Assembly: GCA_023374045.1 (NCBI GenBank)
Contig: CM041779.1
Span: forward strand, 1,302,001 to 1,366,000
DNA from: Limonium bicolor
Lineage: Eukaryota > Streptophyta > Magnoliopsida > Caryophyllales > Plumbaginaceae
Reading direction: 5' to 3'
DNA length: 64,000 bases
In this document: positions 11,178 through 22,814 of the stretch, one piece after another
Numbering within the stretch: the stretch's first letter is position 1
How the letters are laid out: every line of letters starts with the position of its first letter
Made by a program: the position numbers and the translations under genes
The notes under the pieces: generated by a model
The model's input: only the letters and a program-made list of their open reading frames with translations
Told to the model about the DNA's origin: nothing
Databases searched by the model: none

Positions 11178-13663
11178 GTGGGTTATGAAATGGATATTCC
11201 ATGTACTCTTTATCTCAATGCAGAGCTCAAATACAATCCAGATGGTATATATTTTCATATTCATCCTCATTGGTCTAGATTCATCGACACACAAATTTCC
11301 GAGCATTCCACATTTCAATCCTTCAAAGATAATGTCAAAAATCTTGTCGACTTGGAGTTTGGGGGAGATTATGTTATCACCGACATGGTTTACAGGAAGT
11401 TGCAGAATAAATATCCATCTTGTTCCTACCTTCCACTCAAAATTAATAGCGATTCTCGGGTGAAGCTGATGATATCAAACTTCATCAAGAATTCAGATTT
11501 GCTGAACAATGTGGCTGTGCTAATTGAGTTCGAGCATGCAACTACACCTTCTCCGGAGGAAGACAATGAAACCGATGATGATTTTTCCGAGCATCAACAA
11601 GCCGAAGATGAAAATCTGCAGAGTTCGGATGATGATTCTGAGATGGAGCCTGAAGATTTACCGGATGACGATGACATAGTTGATGAAGCTGGGCCCTCCA
11701 CACCGTACACTCCTTTAGCGTCGTACTCATCGCAAGTGGATTTACAGGCCATAAGCCAATACCATCAAACATTGATCGACGTGGTTTGCCATACTGGAGG
11801 CCAGGTCAAGAGTTCGTCGTGGGGCAAGAATTTGCTGATAAAAATGTTCTTGTGACAGTAAAACAGTATCACTTGGAGAGAAACGTAGATTTCGTTGCCC
11901 CCGAGAATAACAGGAGAATTTACACCCTAAGGTGCCGACAAGGGTGCAGTTTCAGATTTCGAGCTGCGCTGTTGAAGAATTCCATTGAATGGCGCATACG
12001 GAAATTCAGTCCTCACACATGCGCTCCAGTCCTAGATGAGGGTAATGATCGTTTCTTGACTTACATTTCATTGCTGAAGTCATGATACCAAGGTCAAAGA
12101 GAACCCCGCACTACAAGTGAAGACTGTGATTCAACTTATCCGTTCAGAATATAAAAGGAAGATCAGCTACAAGAAAGCTTGGTTAGGCCGTGCTGAAGCG
12201 ATAAGAAGGGTCTACGGTGATTGGGAACAATCATTTACTGAATTACCCAGGTATCTCATTAGTATCAAACATTTTATACCTAATTCATATATCGACCTAG
12301 ATTCGACTGTTGTGTTTCAAGATGAAACACAGACTACTCAAGTTAGACGGTTTAAGCGATGTTTCTGGGCATTTGGGCCTTGCATTAATGCCTTCAAGTA
12401 TATGAAGCCTCTACTACAAATAGATGCTACTCACCTGTACGGTAAGTACAAAGGTAAACTATTGGTTGTTGTTGCCCAAGATGGTAACAACAAGATAATA
12501 CCAATGGCCTTTGGTATTGTTGCTAGCGAGTCAAGGGATGACTGGAAATATTTTCTTGACCGTGTTCGTACCGTAGTCATTGGAGCTAGGAATGATGTGG
12601 CAGTGATTACGGATCGGGCTGGAGCTATAATGTCGATCATGAGGGAAGAACAGTACTGGCTTCCACCTTATGCCCAACATTTCTTGTGTATGCGTCATAT
12701 TGCTTCAAACTTTCAGAAAGATTTGGAAACAAGGAGTGGAAAAAGTACCTCATCAACACAGGTAACAACTAGAGAATTGTATGTAGTCGTCTTTTATGAT
12801 ATTGGGTAGGTATCTAATCTGAAGTTATTACTTGTGCAGGTTACTATTTTAGAAGGGATAAAGTTCAAGAAAGATTAAATCACTTACTTGCTCTTCACCC
12901 ATCAATTGCTCCTTTTTTCAATGAGCTACCCCCCGAGAAATGGTCACGTGCGCATGATGATGGAAAGAGGTGGGGTCATATGACAACTAACCTGGTGGAG
13001 TGCATAAATGGTGTGCTGAAGAGGGTCCGTCTCCTACCGGTAACGGCTATTGTTGAAAGCACTTTGTATAAGTTAATTGACTACTTTTGAGATAACCTAG
13101 AAACCTATAATGCACAAAGGAATAGTGGGTTATTTTTTACCAAGCACCTCTTAGACAAAGTAGCTGAAAATCAAACCCTTGCCAACTACCACCGTGTGGT
13201 TGTTATTGATGCTATGGATTTGGTGTTTGAGGTGGTTGATAATGGGGATGCAAACCTACGGCGAGACAAAGGTAAGTTTACTGTCCAAATCAACTCAAGG
13301 GAGTGTGAATGTGGTGAATGGAAGGCGTTTAAGTATCCATGCTCACATGTCATGGCAGTGTGCTCTACTTGCACCCTAGATTGGAGGAATTATGTTCATC
13401 AAGTTTACAGACTTGAAACGATGATAACGGCTTATAGCGAGAACAAGTTTGTGCCACTAGGAAATCAAGGGAAGTGGCCTACATATGGTGGGCTTGCAAT
13501 TATTCCAAATCCAGCTATGATGCGTAATGTCAGAGGCCGGCCAACATTCTCCCGCATTCATAACGAGATGGATGAGAATTATGAGCGTGAAACAAGACAT
13601 TGTGGGCTATGTCGGCAACGCGGTCATGTTAGGACAAGATGCCCGAATGCAAGTTACAGTTAA
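11178..13663 (+). pseudogene. MuDR-type MULE transposase (interrupted)
   Basis: This should encode the enzyme that cuts and inserts the element. The first block (11,178-11,855; the ATG at 11,190 is a likely alternative start) begins MDIPCTLYLN and has an acidic Glu/Asp-rich tail. The MuDR DNA-binding block (11,786-12,080) includes GQEF and HTC; it overlaps the first in another frame, implying a one-base shift. A small intron or frameshift lies at about 12,042-12,092. The MULE domain (12,093-12,760) shows IDATHL (first Asp), VITDRAG (second Asp) and a C..H pair in CMRHIASNF. A clear GT-AG intron lies at 12,762-12,839. The rest contains an in-frame TGA at 13,088-13,090, the SWIM finger CECGEWKAFKYPCSH, and a CX2CX4HX4C knuckle (CGLCRQRGHVRTRC). 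The order is canonical for plant MULEs; the TGA and frameshift suggest inactivation. Confidence 0.9.
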
Positions 13664-14037
13664 TTCCCCAGTGTAATTGTATGTTATTGCATTAGCCGAT
13701 TATGCTCCTGCTCAGACAGGTCGTGCCTTTAGCAAGCACACCAAAAAATGTAATTTATCCATTGTCTATTGTAAAGAATTGTCTTTAACTTGTATTTGTT
13801 AATATGCAAGGACTAAAGATTGAGTTGATACACCATTCTATTGGCAAAGGAAATAGTCCAAATACATAGATCGATTCAATGACATCCATCATTGTTTTAT
13901 TACATACCGACACAGTAATACTTAATCATCTTCTTGTACGTGCTTGTTGTATACAAGAACGTCTATCATAGGAGTAGCCACATATCACTTCTGTTGATAC
14001 CTTACAATGGACGAGATATGTATCATCCACCTACATA

Positions 14038-14484
14038 TTAACCTTCGCTTTCGCTGTCATTTGTACTGTAATCTTCATTATACTCTTGTGCCAAGGATAG
14101 GCTCGCAAAATTATCACGTGGTTGTGGGGTAACTTCCCTAAATGCATATACCACATAGAATTCTAATCGAGTATAAAATTGTTGATTATAAACAAACCGT
14201 TCAATCATTGTTCCAACGTCAACATCTCGGTTTATTTGCAATGGCCCCCATACAGGGCGTGGTTGGGCGCACAGCAGTAATCGATGAAGTATCGATTCAA
14301 CCACACAATGGTAACCGTAACGCTCTTTCAACCTAGTCTCTACAACATTTGCAAACTCGGCGTACGTAATATCCATTTCGATATCCAAATCGAAATGTTC
14401 AGTGGAATATGTTCTGGCAAAATACAAACCTGAATCGTTGGTGATTGGCTCAATGTCAAGCAAGATAGTGCAAGGGATCTCCAT
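14038..14484 (-). CDS. Stand-alone ORF related to the MULE transposase N-terminal module
   Basis: This encodes 148 residues with an uninterrupted frame. It begins MEIPCTILLDIEPI and continues with SGLYFA, closely paralleling MDIPCTLYLNAELK...DGIYFH at the start of the transposase on the other strand. The body resembles the PB1-like N-terminal module of plant MULE proteins: a beta-hairpin start, an ITYAEF helix region, and a NRDVDVGTMIERF segment like the usual acidic-and-M(M/I) motif. It ends in an acidic tail (YNEDYSTNDSESEG). There is no DNA-binding, catalytic or zinc-finger part, so it cannot be a transposase. It might act as a partner or competitor of the full enzyme (inference). It lies tail-to-tail with the transposase gene, 375 bp away. 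Confidence 0.6.
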   Translation of the reverse strand: MEIPCTILLDIEPITNDSGLYFARTYSTEHFDLDIEMDITYAEFANVVETRLKERYGYHCVVESILHRLLLCAQPRPVWGPLQINRDVDVGTMIERFVYNQQFYTRLEFYVVYAFREVTPQPRDNFASLSLAQEYNEDYSTNDSESEG

Positions 14485-15377
14485 TGATGAAATGCGTCGA
14501 TGAAGTGCAGCAAGAGATATGGATTACTTATGAAATATAGTACTAACAATGGTTGTAGGTAGTTATTCGTGTAGTTGAAAGTAGAACGCTTGCAGTATTT
14601 ATATCCATAAGATAAGTGAGTATTTATGCATTGAGAATAAAGATTGCTTTGAAAAACCGCAGTTGGTATTCCACACGATAGTCCACATGCAAGGAATAAT
14701 TAAAGCTTCATTTTTTTGGCAAAGACAATATTCCAAGATAAGGAATTGTATTCTATTGCAATGTAGCAGAAAAAATTCAATTATAAAGCGCTACACGGTG
14801 TACTAATGTCGTCACCCTCTCCTTTCCTCGACTGTTCCACGATATTCAATTCATATTACATTTCCTCACCGCTCTTCAACTGGTGAACCATAGATCAGAG
14901 TGATGTCTTCGACGAAAATGTGGATGGCTTTGTACCGAGGAGATGATATTATCCTTAAACACTTTCTTAATGTGTACTTGGTCAATGACATCATGCTCAG
15001 AAAAGGTGTAGAAGTTGTGGTAATTAGTAAGGCTATTAACCTTCCTCTGACTTGCTCTACGGAAGGAGTTCTTGTCAACCACTACTTGTAATGTCTACCA
15101 GGTAACAACATCACTTGGAGTGATGATGGCGAAGTTGTGGTGGTTAGTATAACTTGGATGGGCAGGGTGGCGAATATAAACAACGTTTGAATATGGATAA
15201 AATCCTGTCTGCCATCATCTGCATCTAATGCTTCAAACAAGTTCTAAAGGGATCGGCTAAGGGGAATATTAACTGTTTTACGTGGAGCAGCGCATCACCA
15301 CATACTCTTATAGAAAAATAAATCTACCCACCCGATTCAGATTGTTGTTACACAGTTACGTAAAACCTAATTGTTCC

Positions 15378-15800
15378 CCGACCTCTGCCTGTCAAGTTGT
15401 TGTGCTATTACGTTACGTCGCATCTCGTATATTGACTCCTGCATCTGGAAATCATCATCTTCTGGTTCAATAGGATCGTAGATACTAGTAGTGGAATATG
15501 TTCCATGAAATCATTGTACTCCATGTAGTTTTCCATCATTCACTGAATAGATGCATCATTGCGTACGTGTGTAAAATTCCACTCGTAGTCGCCCTCCAAC
15601 CCAAATACATCATTGTTGCTATGTTTATTCTGCCAATGATAGGCCGCAGAGCACGGAGTACTCGTCGATGTAGATCCTGAAGATTATTAGGATACGGCAT
15701 ATTTATTTCTATTCGTCTATGCCCCATCCTTCGATCAAACTGCGCTCCATGACGGCCGAAAGTAGCGACATAATAACGTGCAAACTGAAAGGAAACTCCA
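15378..15800 (-). pseudogene. Decayed second copy of the N-terminal module
   Basis: Read on the - strand from about 15,800, it starts MEFPFS and after a frame change continues FARYYVATFGRHGAQF, then INMPYPNNLQDLHRRVLRAL. A segment like YLGWRATTSG and then NDASIQ/MMENYMEYNDF follow in other frames, and it ends in YDPIEPEDDDF plus a stop near 15,378. The order (aromatic start, helix, short strand, ND...MM motif, acidic tail) parallels the intact ORF at 14,038-14,484. Several frameshifts and a stop make it non-functional as read. The identification rests on motif order, not on an alignment score. Confidence 0.5.
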
Positions 15801-15944
15801 TTTGATTTTTATAGAAGAGTGTGTTGTAAGATATGAAAAATTCACTACAGATATACAAAGCTTTGGTATAATGTTGTGAGGTATTCTGGGTTTGAAACCA
15901 GTACTCTGTTTTTACGTAATTACTGGATACACGGTTACTAAAAC

Positions 15945-16080
15945 GGCTATAGGTCAACGGCTAGTTAAACGGCTAACTCAACGGCTAGCTAGTTGAACGG
16001 CTAGGTAAACGGCTACATCAATGCGTAACAGGTACATCAACGGATAGTCCAACGGCTAGTTCAACATCTATTATCCAACA
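15945..16080. repeat. Short degenerate ACGGCTAG repeats
   Basis: The word CAACGGCTAG or AACGGCTA recurs about eight times in 130 bp with spacers of 8-20 bp. It directly precedes the 191-bp array and may be its degenerate origin or a cluster of protein-binding words inside the MULE. Confidence 0.7.
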
Positions 16081-16098
16081 CGCAAAGACGCAAACAGG

Positions 16099-16876
16099 CA
16101 AAAAACTGCATATTTAAAAACTGCACTACGGTGCTACTTTGCGCTTACAGTTTGGACTAGCAAACGATTCACGTTGTGCGCCAAATTTGGTGTGTATGTA
16201 GTGTTACATACACACAACATTGTGTCCAAAAATGGTGGCCAACGGACAGCAGCAACCTAATCGAATGAATGGCTAAAGTAGCCAACCGGCAAAAAACTGC
16301 ATATTTAAAAACTGCACTACGGTGCTACTTTGCGCTTACAGTTTGGACTAGCAAACGATTCACGTTGTGCGCCAAATTTGGTGTGTATGTAGTGTTACAT
16401 ACACACAACACTGTGTCCAAAAATGGTGGCCAACGGACAGCAGCAACCTAATCGAATGAATGGCTAAAGTAGCCAACCGGCAAAAAACTGCATATTTAAA
16501 AACTGCACTACGGTGCTACTTTGCGCTTACAGTTTGGAGTAGCAAACGATTCACGTTGTGCGCCAAATTTGGTGTGTATGTAGTGTTACATACACACAAC
16601 AATGTGTCCAAAAATGGTGGCCAACGGACAGCAGCAACCTAATCGAATGAATGGCTAAAGTAGCCAACCGGCAAAAACTGCATATTTAAAAACTGCACTA
16701 CGGTGCTACTTTGCGCTTACAGTTTGGAGTAGCAAACGATTCACGTTGTGCGCCAAATTTGGTGTGTATGTAGTGTTACATACACACAACAATGTGTCCA
16801 AAAATGGTGGCCAACGGACAGCAGCAACCTAATCGAATGAATGGCTAAAGTAGCCAACCGGCAAATAACTGCATAT
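16099..16876. repeat. 191-bp tandem repeat inside the MULE
   Basis: The landmark CAAAAAACTGCATATTTAAA starts at 16,099, 16,290, 16,481 and 16,672, with a partial fifth near 16,862. Successive copies differ at very few bases, so the array expanded recently or is homogenised. Short ORFs repeat once per unit and are not genes. Each unit contains TGTGTGTATGTAGTGTTACATACACACA-like dyad symmetry (TGTATGTAGTGTTACATACA). Confidence 0.95.
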
Positions 16877-16994
16877 TTAAAAACTGCCAAATGACATCCA
16901 TTGTCTATCAAAGTACTTACCACAGAACAATAGTTCAACAACAAAATAAACATAACATAAAACCGACTACATAAATGTAACAATGGTTCACAGA

Positions 16995-19900
16995 CTAAGG
17001 ACTGGTGAAATCCGGGTTGTAAATCCTACGGTTCCTATATCGGGAGTTTGATCCTCTCAGCCATATACCCCTAACTTCATCATTCTGTGGATCAGCATCA
17101 GGTGTACTTGCATCCACTGGTGTAGATGGCGCGGGGGTAGCCTGCTGCAACGGAGCTGAAGGAGCAACCTCGATCAAAGATGATGGATCAAAATGATGGG
17201 CAGCAGTAGCAGTTGTATTTGTGAGGATTTCTTGGGGTGGTACCAGCTAGCGTTTCCCATGCCACTCCCCCAAGGAGACCATCGTCGTATACTATTTGAT
17301 TGCATAAATCAAGCAGCTCTTGATTTTCCTGATCAGTCAGTGATCTAGTAGGAGCAGGCTCAAAAGAAGGTCTATAAGGTGAAGGAGGTGTAGCATGTGA
17401 AGGAGCTGCAACAGGTATAGGGTTTGAAGAACCAGAACCTACATCGAACTGTGTACCAAAATCATGTGGTACCTGACCAAATGTAGAGTGCTGGTACTCA
17501 GGAAATGTACCAGGTGGTTGCTGTCCACGCTGTTCAGCTGCAGTCAGTAAAAGGAACCAGCGCAAAAGTAGCTTGTGATGAAGCTTGATTTGTTTGGGGT
17601 GGTGGGGGTGCACAGTCACGCGGCCCTCTTCGTCTCTGACTGTACGGCCGGTTTCTGGCTGCTCTTGGAGCAGGGTTGTCGTTGATTACATACTGAGGGT
17701 ACTGCAACTCTACCCTTTCAGGCGCCTGCTGTGAGAAGTCTTGGGAGAAATGCCCAGTTCGATGGTAATCATCTGCATCTATCGTCTGAGACAGCTGTGA
17801 GGCATATTCTCTTACACCCTGATCACCGGGAATCCGTTGAAGCTGCTCCAAGCCTGATGCCTGATAAACCAAATGAAACAAGAGATTAAATAAAGTAAAA
17901 CAAATATTATATATCAAACAAATACAGAAAACAAAATTAGAATGTGCTTACCACAATAAACACTCCTCTACTCTGCTCGGTGAACCATGACACAGAATGC
18001 TGCAGGTACCATACCATATATGCACTCATATCCTGTCCAGGGGAACCCTTCTTGGTAATTGTGAGATTTGGATCTGGTACAAGTGTTTGTTATTCCACAT
18101 CTGGATGTGGTCACAAAAAATCTCACACCATGGTGCATCTGTCCTGCCAGTTCTTGTGACTACATGCAGCATGTCACAGTCAAGTGGTGGGGCAGGGAGG
18201 GCTGATCGACCCCAAACTGGCGAAGTACGCGGTCCGGTTGATGACCCTCGATCACGTTGAAGTGGATTATAAATACCACTACAACGAAGGGCTGAGGGTT
18301 TGGTGATCGATCACCATATGGCTGCCATATCCACTACATATATTCCAAATAAATATTAAAATTTAGAATACAAATTATGAAAAATGAAATTGTAATAAAC
18401 TTTAGTGGCAACTTACCTCTCCATCAGTGGGAGAAATGCTAATCGAATCCAGCGTTTGTCGAGCCATGACTGCAAAAATGGTATTCAGCTTACCATTGTA
18501 TCTGTAACACAATTCAGGTAAGGTGTACCATAGTTCAACAAATTTTTAAATTATATACCATATGACACATTTTGTTACCTGTGGGCAAGAGAAAGGGTGG
18601 GTGACGATTTATTCGATCGGGGGAGAGTCGTGGTCTGAACGCAGGAAACGCTCATACGCCCACACTGTAAGCAGCTTACTACAGCCATTCAGATATTTCG
18701 TATCAAATTTGTAGCATTGCACATCTCCCTATAGAAATGTGCAAGTAGTGCAGACCCCCAGCTCAGGGAACCGCTGTAGTCGAAGTCCTGTAGCAGCCTC
18801 AAATAGGAGACATCGACTTTGTCCCCATTAGAGTTGGGGAAGAGTAGCCCTCCAATGAGTCTGAGAATGTACGCTCTGGCATGCTGCTGATGTATGATCT
18901 CACCTCGCTGACCAAAATCAGCATCTGTCTCTACGAATCTCTCAGCTAGCCAAGCCATAGGTATCTGGTTCCCCTTCCGAGAAGGGGGGGCATCACCCAG
19001 AAGCTGCCGACATACAGCATCCACGTCCACAGCACTAGTAGATGTGCAAACGGGGATCCCATCGGTAGAGAGCCCAAATAACACATTCACATCCTCCAAC
19101 GTAATGCTGACCTCTCCAAAGGGCATCAAAAAGGTATGCGTCTCAGGACGCCATCTATCAACCAAGGCACTAATGATACCCGTGCAGTTGTTCAACCTCA
19201 GATTCGCTGGACCAAAGAAACCAGCTCTAACAACATATGGTAAGATAGAATCATGAAGCTCTGTCGCACCCTTCCAACAAGATCTGGTTTTCAAGATCCT
19301 TTCTGTACTGTGCATATCTCTACATTTCATACACATACATGTTACCGTTATTAATACTATAAATAACTAATTCAACTACATTTGCAAAGTTGACAAGGAC
19401 TATAAGATAATCATAAAAACAATCGGTGAATATTAATAATAAATTAAACGTAGCACAATCATTTAAAATATAGCATTTTATAATAATGTATATTGTGTGT
19501 TACATAACTTAAAAATAAAATAAACTAATTACCATAAATCATCCTACGGTAATTAACAATTAGTTACACAACTATTAATTAAATAATCTACCAAATAATC
19601 TGTTATAAATAAACCATTTGCAAATGACTAAACTTTGCATATAATAATTACAAAGATTTATTAATGTGCAAGAAGTGACGGTTACTTTAACAAATATTAC
19701 CCCTTGCATAATGTATATTATTGTGTGTTGCATAACTTAAAAATAAAAATAGACTAATTACCCTAAATCTTCCTACCGTAATAGTTAGACAACTATTAAT
19801 TAAATAATTTACAAAATCTAAGTGTTATAAATAAAACATTTACAAATGAATAAACTTTGCATATAATAATTACAAAGATTTAGTAATGTGCAACAAGTGA

Positions 19901-20337
19901 CGGTTACTTTAACAAATATTACCCATTGCATAATGTATATATATTGTGTTACATAACTTAAAAATAAAATAAACTAATTACCATAAATCATCCTACGGTA
20001 ATTAACAATTAGTTACACAACTATTAATTAAATAATGTACCAAATATATCTGTTATAAATAAAACATTCAAAATGACTAAACTTTTGAATAATAATAATT
20101 ACTAAGATTTATTAATGTGCAATAGTACAAAAACTACTAACTAAACTAGCCTAACCGTCGACTGTACATTAATACTATTAATATTAAACATTAATAAAAA
20201 AATGTACAAGTTATAATTATTGAATGTACTAACCGGATCATTAGATTCATATGCTGCAGATATAGGGTCGTCTGCAGGCTGAAAGGCGTCGACTCCACTG
20301 GACCTTGTTGGCTAATCTGGTATTCATCTCTGCTCAT
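16995..20337 (-). pseudogene. Plant mobile domain (PMD, MAIN/MAIL-like) gene within the MULE
   Basis: Five exons can be read, all with GT-AG borders: 20,337-20,234 (ATG at 20,337), 19,319-18,579, 18,469-18,417, 18,333-17,952 and 17,860-16,995. Exon 2 shows PMD hallmarks: SWRPETHTF-type text (DRWRPETHTFLMPFGEVSIT), LEDVNVLFGLSTDG and a HARAYILRLIGG helix. Exons 3-4 add LDSISISPTDGEWIWQPY and VIEGHQPDRVLRQFG, the C-terminal PMD motif, then YMVWYLQHS. Exon 5 is a Pro/Ala-rich tail. PMD proteins (MAIN, MAIL1-3, and the domain attached to PP7L) act in gene silencing and genome maintenance in Arabidopsis, and PMDs are known from MULEs and retrotransposons. At least four one-base frame changes (near 18,712, 18,610, 18,165-18,200, 17,600) break this copy as read. 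Its role in transposition is unknown. Confidence 0.85.
19480..20125. repeat. About 225-bp tandem repeats in PMD intron 1
   Basis: CATAACTTAAAAATAAAA followed by ACTAATTACC recurs at about 19,503, 19,731 and 19,954. TTGCATATAATAATTACAAA and GTGACGGTTACTTTAACAAA recur at the same spacing. The array makes up most of the roughly 900-bp first intron and is the second tandem expansion within the MULE. Confidence 0.85.
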
Positions 20338-20446
20338 TTTGCTCCAGGGGAAAAGAGAGGATTTGTTGGTTTGGAAAGGTTGGGAGATAGTGGAATTTTA
20401 AGAAATGAGAATGAGGTAGAATTGGCATCTGTGTCGATGTGCGAAG

Positions 20447-20612
20447 AAGCCGATAGTCTCGTTATCGGCATCTGGAAGCGGGTTGGTTGGGTAGAGCCGT
20501 TATCGGCTTCTGTACATAACAAAAAAAAAAACTCGTTCTCGGTCAATTCTAACAATATCAACCGTGATTGGGAAATGAACAGAGGAAATGGCACGCGTAC
20601 GGGAATTTTTCC
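20447..20612 (-). repeat. MULE right terminal inverted repeat
   Basis: This is the complement of 10,764-10,928, with an extra short insertion (GGTTGGTTGGG) between the two palindromic words. It ends CGTACGGGAATTTTTCC. The PMD start codon lies about 110 bp inside it. Confidence 0.92.
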
Positions 20613-21094
20613 ATACTCTCAAAGAGTCTTTTGTTCAAACCGTTTCTCTCTCCCATTTTTGCCATATAAATAAAATCATCCAACGAACCCTAGATTTTTA
20701 ACAAGTCAAACACTTCCAACACTCGACTTAGTGAACCTTGTTTTCTTCATTTCTCCTTAAATCCTGGTTTTCGTTATCTCCTCAAGAAGTTCTAGTTTTT
20801 ATACTTTATTCATTTGTCATCCAAACCATACAATTTTCATCCTATAATCACAAAAATAAGTTCCCTTTTTTATATAATACTACTTGTTACGCATAATGTA
20901 TTGTTATGAACAACATAGTCATTATTTTGCTAAGTCAAGAAGACAATGCTATAATAAGTCGAACGTAATAACCCAATAACATCACATTAATCACCCAAGC
21001 TAATGCCAACCACAAAAATCCAGATAACTACACTTCTAGTCATGTCCACACTTGTGTCGAGACTTGTGTTGCTTGCCCATGTCCAGACATTAAT
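20613..21094. other. Right flank of the MULE; possible TATA box
   Basis: After the target duplication, the sequence reads CATATAAATAAAATC near 20,663 followed by ACCCTAG and a pyrimidine-rich stretch. This could be a promoter and leader next to which the MULE inserted, but I find no coding sequence attached to it. Confidence 0.3.
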
Positions 21095-21368
21095 CAATGA
21101 GTCTTAGCTACAACTATATGTAGCTATCTTTGGCTACATTTTCATGGTACAACGTTGTGTAGAGTAAATGTACATATTTTATAAGTTTGGTGTACAGTTT
21201 ACAAAGTTAGTATGTACATTTAGTACAAATTCAGAAATATCACAATTCCACTGTATACATGTACATAAATCAGTACAGTTTTAAATGATCAAATGTACAG
21301 TTTTCATGACCAAATGTACATGTATGTAGCTATAGATAGCTACATGTGGTTGTAGCCAAGAAATTGGG
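21095..21368. mobile_element. 274-bp MITE with TGTAGCTA-rich ends (copy 1)
   Basis: The ends CTTAGCTACAACTATATGTAG and CTACATGTGGTTGTAGCCAAG are inverted repeats. The boundaries come from comparison with the copy at 43,863-44,138, which is in the opposite orientation and matches from CAATGAGTC to AAATTGGG. Flanks GACATTAAT (21,086-21,094) and GACATCAAT (21,369-21,377) form a 9-bp target duplication with one mismatch, suggesting a Mutator-type MITE. Confidence 0.85.
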
Positions 21369-21377
21369 GACATCAAT

Positions 21378-22769
21378 ATACTAGCCTTAAGCCTTCTAGT
21401 ACTATGTCATCATTTGAGTTTAGGTCATGCTCGGACCAATCATCTTCATAAAAGTCCTCGCTTTAGCGATCTTCCATAATTAGTTAGTTACTTCAAGAAC
21501 CTTCCCATAACTCCTTTGTTATTGTCGGGGTCGGGGGAAAACCCAAGAGCCTCCACTAACTTGACATTATTTGGGTAAACGATCGATAAATTTATCAATT
21601 ATTATGTCGTTAACTGCACGTTAGTAAAACCAAACCAATAAGAAAACTGGAACAAAACCAATTTAACTTCACGTAAAGATCTCAATAGATTGGACATTCG
21701 CTCAACACTTTATTTATTAATTATTTAGGATAATCGTTTTTGAAATAGGGCTAGTGCTTAAATGAAAAGATTAAGAAGAACAGGGTTACATGCGACGCCA
21801 TAAGATTCAGATATACTCTCGGAGCAGTTTAAACAAACTCCAGCAACAACAAAGACAACGGGACATGAGTGGGAGATATAAAATCCTCGCCAAAGCAAAT
21901 TTACCTTAAAAGACTAACTGTAACTCTACAGATGCCTCTGTCGTGAAGGACAAGGGAGTTTGTGTAGCTTGGTGGTGGTGGGCGTTTTTGTAACTGTGTG
22001 CTTTCATCCATGGATTATGACTGTGATTCAGATATATTTTTTTTTATAGTTACGGTAGTAAGTAGGTTTTAAACCCATGATCTTTGATTCTATGTAGAAT
22101 ATCCCTCTACCGATTACGATTCACATATACATTAACCCCACCTTTATTGTTGTATTTTATCAAGTCACCAGCGAATAACTCAAAAAAAAAAAAAGTAAAA
22201 TGATATCATGGGAAATGGAAAACAAAAAGAAGAAACCAACTATGTGGATGTGGGTTTGAGTTGAGTAACCAACAACTTAGAAGCATGATTACAACTGAAT
22301 TTAATGGTAGTAAGGAACAGCAAAAATATACTATATTGTTAAACTCCATTCACCAACGTTGTATTAACTAATGAGCATGAGGTGTAAAAGAAAACCCAAG
22401 TTTGGTAATTCCATTCTTAAGCGCACAATTCAAGTAACAATGAACATCACAATGTTTCTTCAGACACATATCGAAATTTGGTCAATTTCATGCATTCATT
22501 TTCACTTGCAGAACTATGGGGACTTTTGGGTCAGTTTCTATGTTGACTTTATGCAAGTCATTTGATTCCTTAATTTTGTTTTACCTGGAGTTTAATCTTT
22601 GCTTTCCCCACAATCTGGCACGCGACAACCAGTCATGAATACATATGTTGTTCCTCTTCTATTCACTTAATATTGGCTACCACGGTATGCACCAAGTGAG
22701 AAGCTCAAAGAGAACTTTATGCGGTTTCAACAGTAATACGATCATGCTGAGAAATGGCTTGTATCGCTG
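21378..22769. other. No recognisable gene
   Basis: A mixed-composition stretch with a poly-A run near 22,180. Short open frames show no domain. I see no tRNA, repeat pair or transposon end. Confidence 0.5.
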
Positions 22770-22814
22770 CCTCCTTCGCCATTCAGCACAACAGAGGAGC
22801 AAAAAATTCTTTAG

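Larger units (their letters stand above)
10764..20612. mobile_element. 9.8-kb Mutator-like element carrying transposase and PMD genes
   Basis: The ends GGAAAAATTCCCGTACG (10,764) and CGTACGGGAATTTTTCC (to 20,612) are inverted repeats that continue for about 165 bp. Direct repeats ATATTCTCAA (10,754-10,763) and ATACTCTCAA (20,613-20,622) flank it, differing at one base, as expected for a 9-10 bp MULE target duplication. Inside, in order: subterminal palindromes, a MuDR-type transposase (+), an N-terminal-module ORF (-), a decayed copy of the same module (-), a 191-bp tandem array, and a PMD gene (-). Transposase and PMD genes point toward each other. Both main genes carry frame breaks, so this copy is probably immobile unless the breaks are assembly errors. 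Confidence 0.9.

Noticed and set aside
16269..16642. Two nearly identical 60-codon frames, 191 bp apart
   Set aside because: They repeat once per unit of the 191-bp array and have no domain; they are by-products of the satellite.
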